20,431 bases of DNA from Clostridiales bacterium (GTDB lineage Bacteria; Bacillota; Clostridia; Oscillospirales; Oscillospiraceae): NCBI GenBank assembly GCA_021200895.1, contig JAJQFX010000151.1, positions 1 to 20,431 of the forward strand. The letters run 5' to 3'. The position numbers were made by a program, and so were the translations under genes. Every line of letters begins with the position of its first letter. The first letter of the stretch is position 1. The notes below the pieces were generated by a model. That model was not told the origin of the DNA. It saw only the letters and a list, made by a program, of their open reading frames with translations, and ran no database searches. Shown in pieces: positions 15,097 through 20,431 of this stretch.

Positions 15097-15607
15097 GCCA
15101 GGCCTCGCCGTTCGGGATGTCACCTTCCTGGCCCTGGCCACAGCGCTGATATTTGCCCTGCAAATCGCCCTGGCCAGTTTGCCCAATATCGAAGTGGTGT
15201 CTCTGCTGGTCCTGCTATACACCCTCCACTTTCGGGCCAAAGCCCTGTTCATCATCTACGCATTCGCCCTGCTGGAAGGGGTGTGGTACGGCTTCCATAT
15301 CTGGTGGGTCATGTACCTGTATGTGTGGACGATCCTCTGGGCGGTGGTGATGCTGCTGTCCCGGAAGGGGCGCAAACACGGGGCCTTCCTCTGGGCCACA
15401 GTCAACGGGTTGTACGGCCTGGCCTTCGGCTTCTTCTGCTCCTTCCCCTATGTGGCTATGGGAGGCGTGAAGATGGCCTATAGCTGGTGGCTGGCCGGGC
15501 TGCCCTTCGACGCGGCCCACGGCGTGGGAAACTTTGTGACGGCGCTGGTGCTGTTTGTGCCCTTAGACCGGGCGCTGGGGTTCGTGCTGAAACCGAGAAC
15601 GGAATAA
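15083..15607 (+). CDS. ECF transporter S component, putative cobalamin-specific
   Basis: This small integral membrane protein (174 residues) has about six hydrophobic segments (roughly 12-32, 36-48, 50-68, 72-92, 100-122 and 145-165), as in substrate-binding S components of energy-coupling factor vitamin importers. It would bind its vitamin and pair with a shared EcfA/EcfA'/EcfT module; no such module lies in this window. Its start overlaps the last 14 nt of the DUF4430 gene, so the two are translationally coupled. The cobalamin specificity is inferred from the upstream riboswitch and the transcobalamin-like partner, similar in concept to the CbrT-type systems, but I cannot show homology to CbrT by eye. 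A terminator follows at once. Confidence 0.8.
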   Translation: MRSTKPGLAVRDVTFLALATALIFALQIALASLPNIEVVSLLVLLYTLHFRAKALFIIYAFALLEGVWYGFHIWWVMYLYVWTILWAVVMLLSRKGRKHGAFLWATVNGLYGLAFGFFCSFPYVAMGGVKMAYSWWLAGLPFDAAHGVGNFVTALVLFVPLDRALGFVLKPRTE

Positions 15608-15610
15608 CAG

Positions 15611-15645
15611 AAGCTGCGGCGTGGGAATCTGCGCCGCAGCTTTTT
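15611..15645 (+). terminator. Terminator of the B12-uptake-like operon
   Basis: AAGCTGCGGCG (15611-15621) pairs perfectly with CGCCGCAGCTT (15632-15642), with a 10-nt loop and a run of five T. It begins 3 nt after the S-component stop. Confidence 0.92.
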
Positions 15646-15653
15646 CCTTCCGC

Positions 15654-15682
15654 TTGTCTCAGGCGGGGAAGTGTGGTATAAT
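15654..15682 (+). promoter_or_regulatory. Promoter of the yigZ-thioesterase operon
   Basis: TTGTCT (15654-15659) and a perfect TATAAT (15677-15682) are 17 nt apart, and the -10 box is of the extended TGnTATAAT form. It lies 45 nt before the YigZ-family start. Confidence 0.82.
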
Positions 15683-15727
15683 CATCATAAACAACGCCCC
15701 ACCCCATCTACACACCAGGAGAACACC

Positions 15728-16375
15728 ATGACCGAATACTATATCCCCACAGGCCCGGGCGACGCGGAGTATGTGGAGAAGCGCTCCCGCTTCCTGGGCA
15801 AGGTGCGCTCCGTCGCCTCCGAGGCGGAGGCCCGGGCCTTTATCGACGCCATGAAAAAGCAATACTATGACGCCCGGCACAACTGCTGGTGCTACCTGCT
15901 CCGCAGCGGCGTCATGCGGTACAGTGACGACGGGGAGCCCCAGGGCACTGCCGGTCAGCCCATGCTGGAGGGGTTCTCCCGGTCGGGGGTGACGGACACG
16001 GTGTGCGTGGTGACGCGGTACTTCGGCGGCGTACTGCTGGGGGCGGGGCATCTCCTCCGGGCCTATCAGGGGACGGCCAAGCTGGCGCTGGACGCGGCGG
16101 GCATCTCCGTGGTACGGCGCTGGGTAAAGGTGGAACTGGCCTGCGGCTACAGTCTGTTCCAGAAGCTGAGCCTGGAGGTCAGCGCCGCCGGGGGCGTGGT
16201 GACGGATACGGACTACGGCGCGGACGTGACCCTCCGCGCCCTGCTGCCGGAGGAGCAGGAGGCGGCCTTCGCCGCCCACATTCTGGACGTGACGGCGGGC
16301 ACCGTCCGCGCCGTCACCGTAGGCGAGACGGAACAGGCGGTAGCACTGGAAACAGGAAAAGCGAGGCAAACGTAA
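15728..16375 (+). CDS. YigZ/IMPACT family protein
   Basis: The 215-residue cytoplasmic protein belongs to the conserved YigZ/UPF0029 family: an N-terminal IMPACT-type domain (about 1-120) and a C-terminal DUF1949-like domain. Family signatures are present: SDDGEPQGTAGQP (66-78) and VTRYFGGVLLGAG (95-107), followed by LRAY. Members are linked to translation or stress by similarity to eukaryotic IMPACT, but the bacterial role is not settled. ATG 15728 was chosen over an upstream GTG because AGGAG lies 6 nt before it and the promoter -10 box overlaps the longer ORF. The TAA stop overlaps the thioesterase start by one base. Confidence 0.93.
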   Translation: MTEYYIPTGPGDAEYVEKRSRFLGKVRSVASEAEARAFIDAMKKQYYDARHNCWCYLLRSGVMRYSDDGEPQGTAGQPMLEGFSRSGVTDTVCVVTRYFGGVLLGAGHLLRAYQGTAKLALDAAGISVVRRWVKVELACGYSLFQKLSLEVSAAGGVVTDTDYGADVTLRALLPEEQEAAFAAHILDVTAGTVRAVTVGETEQAVALETGKARQT

Positions 16376-16803
16376 TGGAACTGAAACCCTATCTTCACAA
16401 CGTAAAATACTATGAGACGGACCAGATGGCCGTCGTCCATCACTCCAACTATATCCGCTGGTTCGAGGAGGCCCGCATCGACTATATGGCCCAGGCGGGC
16501 ATCGATTACGCCGCCATGGAACAGCGGGGCTTCATCATCCCGGTGGTGGGGGTCAGCGCGGAGTATAAGACCATGACCCACTTTGGGGACACGGTAGCCA
16601 TCACCCTGCGCATCACCCGGTACAACGGCATCCGCTTCCTGTGCAGCTACGAGGTGCGGGACGCGGCCACCGGCGAACTGCGCACCACCGGCACCAGCGA
16701 GCATTGCTTTATCGACCGGGAAGGCCGCATCGTCAACCTGAAACGGAAGGCCCCCGACCTGCACGAGAAGTTTCAGGCGGTGCTGGAGGCCAGCGGACAA
16801 TAG
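16375..16803 (+). CDS. Acyl-CoA thioesterase, YbgC/4HBT hotdog family
   Basis: This 142-residue cytoplasmic hotdog-fold thioesterase should hydrolyse an acyl-CoA or acyl-ACP thioester. The 4HBT signature sits at the N-terminus: ETDQMAVVHHSNYIRWFEEAR (14-34), with Asp16 as the likely catalytic residue and the conserved H-x-x-Y. A mid-protein GFIIPVVGVSAEYK and a C-terminal strand (TSEHCFIDREGRIV) match YbgC-type enzymes. GAGG lies 8 nt before the ATG, which overlaps the YigZ stop, so the two are coupled. The substrate chain length cannot be read from the sequence. Confidence 0.92.
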   Translation: MELKPYLHNVKYYETDQMAVVHHSNYIRWFEEARIDYMAQAGIDYAAMEQRGFIIPVVGVSAEYKTMTHFGDTVAITLRITRYNGIRFLCSYEVRDAATGELRTTGTSEHCFIDREGRIVNLKRKAPDLHEKFQAVLEASGQ

Positions 16804-16824
16804 CGGCGTTTCCCCTCAAAAACA

Positions 16825-16856
16825 AAATCCCTCCTGGATACCAGGAGGGATTTTTT
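16825..16856 (+). terminator. Terminator of the yigZ-thioesterase operon
   Basis: AAATCCCTCCTGG (16825-16837) and CCAGGAGGGATTT form a perfect 13-bp stem with an ATA loop and a T run on the plus strand. A-rich sequence on the left (16821-16827) gives T's on the minus strand too, so it may also serve the convergent acetyltransferase gene. Confidence 0.93.
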
Positions 16857-16867
16857 CTCGTTCTGCG

Positions 16868-17365
16868 TTATAGTGCTTTTTCCATCAGGTAAAACCGGCC
16901 CATCTGCCAGTCCACCTCCCCCACCTGGGTGAATCCGGCCCGCCAGTACAGCCGCACGGCGGCAAAGTTCCCGCTGAACACATCCAGCCGGATGGCCCGA
17001 ATGGGCGTCGGCCTCAGCGTTTCCTCGATGTGGCGCAGCGTCTGCTTCCCGACACCCTGATGCTGGAAGTCCGGGTGGACGCACAGCCGGTGGAGGACGG
17101 CAAAGGGGCCTTCCGTCTGCCAATAACCGTTCTGGTAATCCTCATCGCAGCTCTGATCCAGCGCGTAGTGGACGGCGATGCGTCCCCCAGCCCGGCCCAC
17201 ATAGAGTTGATTCCTGGCGATGTCTGATTGGAAGTCCTCCCGGGTGGGATAGCGCTCATTCCACTGCTCGACGCCCGACGCCCGCAACGCGGCGGTGGCG
17301 CTCCGCGCCACCGCGCACACTTCGTTCAAATCCTCCGCAGTCGCCCTTTCATAGCTTAGCTGCAT
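16868..17365 (-). CDS. GNAT-family N-acetyltransferase
   Basis: This 165-residue acetyl-CoA-dependent acyltransferase carries the central GNAT fold signature LHRLCVHPDFQHQGVGKQTL (91-110), where QHQGVG (101-106) is the acetyl-CoA pyrophosphate loop, followed by a C-terminal LDVFSGNFAAVRLYWRAGF motif (128-145) typical of the family. ATG 17365 is preferred over a start 18 nt upstream because GAGGAG lies 7 nt before it. The gene converges with the thioesterase operon and has its own promoter. The acceptor substrate is unknown. Confidence 0.92.
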   Translation of the reverse strand: MQLSYERATAEDLNEVCAVARSATAALRASGVEQWNERYPTREDFQSDIARNQLYVGRAGGRIAVHYALDQSCDEDYQNGYWQTEGPFAVLHRLCVHPDFQHQGVGKQTLRHIEETLRPTPIRAIRLDVFSGNFAAVRLYWRAGFTQVGEVDWQMGRFYLMEKAL

Positions 17366-17413
17366 CGTACCACTCCTCAACAAAACGCCCCTCCGGGGCC
17401 GTCTCTTTTTATT

Positions 17414-17442
17414 AGTATATCTTATTTTTTAGCAAAAAGCAA
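17414..17442 (-). promoter_or_regulatory. Promoter of the acetyltransferase gene
   Basis: On the minus strand TTGCTT (17442-17437) and TATACT (17419-17414, 5 of 6) are separated by 17 nt in an AT-rich patch, 50 nt upstream of the start codon. Confidence 0.65.
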
Positions 17443-17452
17443 TCCTTCCGCA

Positions 17453-17484
17453 CAAAAAGAACCCCCGCCGTCCGGCGGGGGTTC
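17453..17484 (-). terminator. Terminator of the NlpC/P60 gene
   Basis: GAACCCCCGCC (17459-17469) pairs with GGCGGGGGTTC (17474-17484) in a perfect 11-bp stem with a GTCC loop. The minus strand continues with five T's. It lies about 30 nt past the stop codon. Confidence 0.92.
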
Positions 17485-17512
17485 GCAGGTTCTTTCAGAC
17501 ACGCTGCTGCTA

Positions 17513-19498
17513 TCAGAAGATGCGGCGGACGGCCAGAATGGTTTTGTAGTTGACCGAGTTGTATGTAATGCCATACTTGGAGCCAAGGGCGCTGAGCAGC
17601 TTGCCGTTGCCGGCGTAGATGCCCACGTGGCCGCTGTAGCACACGATGTCGCCCACCTGCATATCGGACACGCTGACCGCCTTGCCCACGCTGCGCATAC
17701 TGGAGGAGCTGTGGGGGAGGGAGACGCCGAAGTGGGCGTACACGCTCTTGACGAAGCCGGAGCAGTCACAGCCGCTGGTCAGGCTCGTCCCACCCCACTT
17801 GTAGGGGTTGCCCACAAACTGCTGGGCATAGGCCAGCACTGCCGCCCCTGACTTGGAGGAGCCGGAGCTGCTGGAGGAGCTGCTGGAGCTGGAAGAACTG
17901 GAGCTGCTGGAGGAACTGCTGGAACTGGAAGAACTGGAGGAGGAACTGGACGTGGTGGCGTGAGTGACCACAGTGACGCCGTCTGTGGTTTCCTCCGTAT
18001 AAGAGGCGTTGATGTAGCCGGTAACGCCGTCATAAGTGACCTTATACCAGCCGTTCACCATGTCGGAGACAGCCACCACAGCGCCCTGGGGAATGCTGCC
18101 CAGTTTGGTGCTGCTGGTGCTGGCGTCAGAGCGGATGGCCAGGTTGGTGGCGGTGATCCTCGCCCGATCCGGATAGGCCTGATAGCCGCTGGACGTGGTG
18201 GCGGAGACGTAAGCGCCGTTGGCGTAGCCGGTGAAGCCGTCATAGGTCACCAGGTACCAGTCGCCCACGGTGCCCTCTACCTCCAGAAGTTCGCCGCAGG
18301 GAATCATGGTCAGCCTGGCATAGTCCGTACCCGCGCCGGCCCGCAGCGTCAGCTGGGTGGCCGTGACCTGGATGTAACCGGAGTCAATGCTGTCCGTCAC
18401 CTTCACATAGTCTGCGGAGACGTAGCCGCTGTATCCGTTGAAGATGGCGCTGTACCAGCCGTCCTCCTCTTTGCTGGTGATTTGGAAGGTGACGCCCGCC
18501 GGGATGGTGGTCAGCTTTTCGCCGTCCATGCTGGGCGTTTTCCGCAGGTTCAGGTAATCCGCCGTCACCGTGCCGTAGCCCACGCAGGTGGAGGTCTCAT
18601 CCATGCTGACGCACTCGCTGACCACATAGCCGCTTTCCTCGCCGCTCTCCACCTTATACCAGCCGTCTGTGGAATCGTAAATCTCCACGTCGTCCCCCTT
18701 GCTGGCCAGGCCGACGATTTCGGCATCATTGTCAGCAGAGGTTCGGATAATCAGGGAGCGCACGGAGACAGTGCCGCTGCCGATGGCGTTGACATCCAGA
18801 TAGTCGCACAGCACATAGCCCTCCAGCGTTTCCCCGTCGGAACTGGTGTAGGAGACCTTCATCCATCCGTTGCTGTCCGCTTCCTCCAGCACAGTGACGA
18901 TGATGCCCTCGCTGAGGGTGATTTTTACGTCAGAATCCTTGGTGGCGGAGGCTCTCAGCCGGACGCCAGAGGCGCTGACGGTGGCCGTGCTGGTCACCTT
19001 ATCGGAGATGGCGCTGGTCGTCTCAGATGTATCTTCTTTGGCGTCGGCATCATCCTCGCTGTCAGAGGAACTGTCCTCCTCGCTGTCGGCGTCAGAATCC
19101 GCGTCCTCCCCGGAAGCGGCTTCCTCGGCGTCAGCGGCTTCCTGGGTATCGTCCGCTTCGGCTTCGCTCTCGCTTTCCTCCGCGTCGTCAGAAGCCTCCT
19201 CCGCGGAGGACGGGAGATTCAGATACTCGCTGAGGATATAGCCGGTGCCGCTGCTTCCGCTGCTGTCAGTGTAGGAAACCTCGACCCATCCGTTGCTGTC
19301 CGCTTCGGAAAGCAGGGTCACCACATCGCCGCTGGTAAGCATGGTCAGCGAGTCGGAATCGACGCTGGCGCTTCGCCGGACGCGGACGCAGTCTGTATTC
19401 ACAGTCGCGGTATCCACCGCCACAGCGGAGACTGCCAAACATACGACCATTGCGATTGCCAGCATGAGGGAACAGAGTGATTTCGTCAATCGTTTCAT
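17513..19498 (-). CDS. Secreted SH3-repeat NlpC/P60 peptidoglycan hydrolase
   Basis: This 661-residue exported cell-wall hydrolase has a signal peptide (1-27, ending AVA), six bacterial SH3 domains (about 30-95, 170-236, 242-298, 308-367, 373-432, 445-501), a strongly acidic Asp/Glu/Ser linker between the first two (about 98-165), a run of 29 consecutive serines (517-545) and a C-terminal NlpC/P60 domain (about 550-661). Catalytic Cys579 lies in DCSGF and His624 in GHVGIY. The third, usually His-like, position in the KLLSAL segment reads Ser636, to be confirmed. SH3 domains likely bind the wall and the catalytic domain cuts the stem peptide, typically D-Glu to the diamino acid. ATG 19498 has GGAGG 11 nt upstream. 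The gene lies 63 nt after a small gene and is probably co-transcribed with it. Confidence 0.94.
   Translation of the reverse strand: MKRLTKSLCSLMLAIAMVVCLAVSAVAVDTATVNTDCVRVRRSASVDSDSLTMLTSGDVVTLLSEADSNGWVEVSYTDSSGSSGTGYILSEYLNLPSSAEEASDDAEESESEAEADDTQEAADAEEAASGEDADSDADSEEDSSSDSEDDADAKEDTSETTSAISDKVTSTATVSASGVRLRASATKDSDVKITLSEGIIVTVLEEADSNGWMKVSYTSSDGETLEGYVLCDYLDVNAIGSGTVSVRSLIIRTSADNDAEIVGLASKGDDVEIYDSTDGWYKVESGEESGYVVSECVSMDETSTCVGYGTVTADYLNLRKTPSMDGEKLTTIPAGVTFQITSKEEDGWYSAIFNGYSGYVSADYVKVTDSIDSGYIQVTATQLTLRAGAGTDYARLTMIPCGELLEVEGTVGDWYLVTYDGFTGYANGAYVSATTSSGYQAYPDRARITATNLAIRSDASTSSTKLGSIPQGAVVAVSDMVNGWYKVTYDGVTGYINASYTEETTDGVTVVTHATTSSSSSSSSSSSSSSSSSSSSSSSSSSSSSGSSKSGAAVLAYAQQFVGNPYKWGGTSLTSGCDCSGFVKSVYAHFGVSLPHSSSSMRSVGKAVSVSDMQVGDIVCYSGHVGIYAGNGKLLSALGSKYGITYNSVNYKTILAVRRIF
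17858..17944 (-). repeat. Serine-codon microsatellite (29 Ser)
   Basis: Twenty-nine consecutive serine codons alternate between AGY and TCN types (mainly AGC, AGT, TCC). The mixed codon use means the serine run is kept by selection on the protein rather than being a pure DNA repeat. The repeated GGAGCT/GGAACT blocks could still recombine and vary in length. Confidence 0.85.
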
Positions 19499-19561
19499 TG
19501 GTATGGGTACCTCCGTCTTTCTATATTCCGGAAGGCCCGTCTGGGGCAAAAAGCGGGACGC

Positions 19562-19855
19562 TCAGCCGCGGGCCAGTTGACGTTCCAGCCAGACGCTGCC
19601 AAGATCCATCGCGGCGTAGAGGTTCCCCCGTTCGCCCTTCTTCACAATGCGGTCGCGGCCCTTCAGTTCCGCCGCCGTCAACTGTAATTGAATCCCGACC
19701 CTTGTCGCAACATCTAAATCGCCAACCTTCTTTGTGGCGAGCACCTGGAACATGATGATATACTTATCGGACATACTTCCGTAGTAAATCAAATTGTCTT
19801 TCCTGCACAGTGGACGGCCTTTATAGCTCAGAGTCATTGTCTTTGCATCCGCCAT
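19562..19855 (-). CDS. Small conserved-looking protein of unknown function
   Basis: The 97-residue protein (starting MADAKTMTLSYKGRPLCRK) has no signal peptide or membrane segment. It is mixed alpha/beta by eye, with a hydrophobic core stretch (DKYIIMFQVLAT) and a basic segment (KGRDRIVKKGER). I do not recognise its family. ATG 19855 has a perfect AGGAGG 8 nt upstream and a near-consensus promoter, so it is clearly a real gene. The NlpC/P60 gene starts 63 nt beyond its stop with no clear terminator between them, so they probably form an operon. A cytoplasmic role is inferred from composition only. Confidence 0.85.
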   Translation of the reverse strand: MADAKTMTLSYKGRPLCRKDNLIYYGSMSDKYIIMFQVLATKKVGDLDVATRVGIQLQLTAAELKGRDRIVKKGERGNLYAAMDLGSVWLERQLARG

Positions 19856-19875
19856 TTCAAGTACCTCCTTCAAAC

Positions 19876-19925
19876 TTGTAACCAAATTGTAACACATTGT
19901 CTCCATGTTGTCAATCTTTTGTAAC
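19876..19925 (-). repeat. Three direct TTGTAAC repeats around a promoter
   Basis: TTGTAAC (plus strand) occurs at 19876-19882, 19887-19893 and 19919-19925, spaced 11 and 32 bp, close to one and three helical turns. The middle copy overlaps the -10 box and the outer copies flank the promoter. This could be a binding site array; it may also be chance in AT-rich DNA. Confidence 0.4.
19886..19914 (-). promoter_or_regulatory. Promoter of the small gene and NlpC/P60 operon
   Basis: A perfect TTGACA (19914-19909) and TACAAT (19891-19886, 5 of 6) are separated by 17 nt. Transcription would start near 19879, about 24 nt before the start codon. Confidence 0.85.
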
Positions 19926-20003
19926 CGCCAATTTGCACCAATTCCTGCCCGCTTTTCTGCAAAAAATGCACAGAGAAGCCCTTCCAATGGCAAATAAACA
20001 AAC

Positions 20004-20035
20004 AAAATAGGAGTCCCCCGAAAGGAAGGCTCCTA
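20004..20035 (-). terminator. Terminator of the ireB-like gene
   Basis: On the minus strand TAGGAG...CTCCTA closes a stem extended by CTTCC/GGGGG pairs (two G-T wobbles, one mismatch) with a TTTC loop, followed by TTTTG. It begins 28 nt after the ireB-like stop codon and separates it from the next gene. Confidence 0.75.
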
Positions 20036-20063
20036 CCGTTTCGTCAAAACCGCATTGCAGCGC

Positions 20064-20315
20064 TCAGACCCCGAGATAATAGCGCACCAACTCCTGCAAC
20101 AGCTCATCCCTGTCCAGCTGCCGGATCAGGGTGCGGGCGTTGTTAAAATTGGTGATATAGGTCGGGTCTTCGGACAGGATGTAACCCACGATTTGATTGA
20201 TGGGGTTATAGCCCTTCTCCTGCAATGAAGTGTATACCTCTGAAAGCACCTTGCGCGTCTTATTCTCTTCCATATTAGAAAGGCTAAAGCGGCGCGTGTA
20301 ATCAAGATCAGACAT
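20064..20315 (-). CDS. ireB: IreB-family regulatory phosphoprotein (DUF965/UPF0297)
   Basis: The 83-residue cytoplasmic protein matches the IreB family: a short N-terminal segment (TRRFSL) with Thr/Ser residues of the kind phosphorylated in the family, then the signature EKGYNPINQIVGYILSEDP (about 37-55), and a C-terminal RTLIRQLDRDELLQELVRYYL. In Enterococcus faecalis IreB is a substrate of the Ser/Thr kinase IreK and affects cephalosporin resistance. ATG 20315 has GGAGG 10 nt upstream; a longer in-frame ORF would start inside the promoter. In most Firmicutes this gene is followed by ruvX; here a terminator and an unrelated small gene follow instead. Confidence 0.93.
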   Translation of the reverse strand: MSDLDYTRRFSLSNMEENKTRKVLSEVYTSLQEKGYNPINQIVGYILSEDPTYITNFNNARTLIRQLDRDELLQELVRYYLGV

Positions 20316-20372
20316 AAGAATCGGACCTCCATCGGCTAAGCCTGGCAGCGCACAATACGCTACGATGAGTAC

Positions 20373-20401
20373 ATTGTAACCCAAAGTTGCCAAAAAGTAA
20401 A
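20373..20401 (-). promoter_or_regulatory. Promoter of the ireB-like gene
   Basis: TTTACT (20401-20396) and TACAAT (20378-20373) are separated by 17 nt on the minus strand. The -10 context GTTACAAT is the same as at the small-gene promoter at 19886. Confidence 0.68.
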
Positions 20402-20431
20402 GGGCAGACTTGAAATTTTCTCCCGTTCTTT

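Noticed and set aside
17960..19480. A long open frame antisense to the SH3/NlpC-P60 gene.
   Set aside because: The minus-strand gene has signal peptide, repeated domains and catalytic motifs; the antisense frame has none.
19499..19561. A terminator between the 97-residue gene and the NlpC/P60 gene.
   Set aside because: Only a 4-bp GCCC/GGGC stem with no T run is present, so co-transcription is more likely.

Overview
The window is high-GC, densely packed chromosomal DNA from a Gram-positive anaerobe. It most resembles a gut Oscillospiraceae-type Clostridia (Flavonifractor/Lawsonibacter-like). The evidence is strong AGGAGG-type ribosome binding sites, LTGC-type lipoboxes, LplB/YtcP-style sugar permeases without their own ATPase, an ECF S component, an IreB homologue and GC-rich third codon positions. 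The genus assignment is inference. I see no rRNA, tRNA, CRISPR array, phage gene or insertion sequence.

Region 1 (about 145-10,570) is a fructan/sucrose utilisation locus on the minus strand. Read 5' to 3' from position 10,290 leftward, it holds a promoter with repressor-like operators, two ABC permeases, a solute-binding lipoprotein, an intracellular GH32 sucrose-6-phosphate hydrolase/fructosidase, a PfkB fructokinase, a large LamG-GH32 lipoprotein and a terminator. A LacI-family regulator follows with its own promoter and terminator. The logic is surface cleavage of fructan, import of oligosaccharides, intracellular hydrolysis and phosphorylation of fructose. Two genes of this operon (permease 1 and the intracellular GH32) each carry a one-base indel in a C homopolymer that breaks the frame. 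The cell-surface GH32 has Glu where the family nucleophile Asp normally sits.

Region 2 (10,400-14,300, plus strand) is a divergent operon. A second LacI-family regulator is translationally coupled to four genes of unknown function: a single-pass membrane protein, a lipoprotein, a YesL/DUF624-like membrane protein and a YcxB-like membrane protein. The shared 0.5-kb regulatory region contains repeated TGAAACGTTTCA-like palindromes.

Region 3 (14,306-15,645, plus strand) reads as a vitamin B12 uptake cassette. It has a promoter, a compact cobalamin-type riboswitch, a DUF4430 (transcobalamin/intrinsic-factor C-terminal-like) lipoprotein, an overlapping ECF-type S component and a terminator. I consider this the most interesting system in the window.

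Region 4 (15,650-20,431) is housekeeping. It holds a YigZ-family protein and a 4HBT thioesterase in one operon, a GNAT acetyltransferase, a secreted six-SH3/NlpC-P60 hydrolase with a 29-serine linker, a 97-residue protein of unknown function, and an IreB-family protein at the right edge that stands alone rather than in the usual ireB-ruvX operon.
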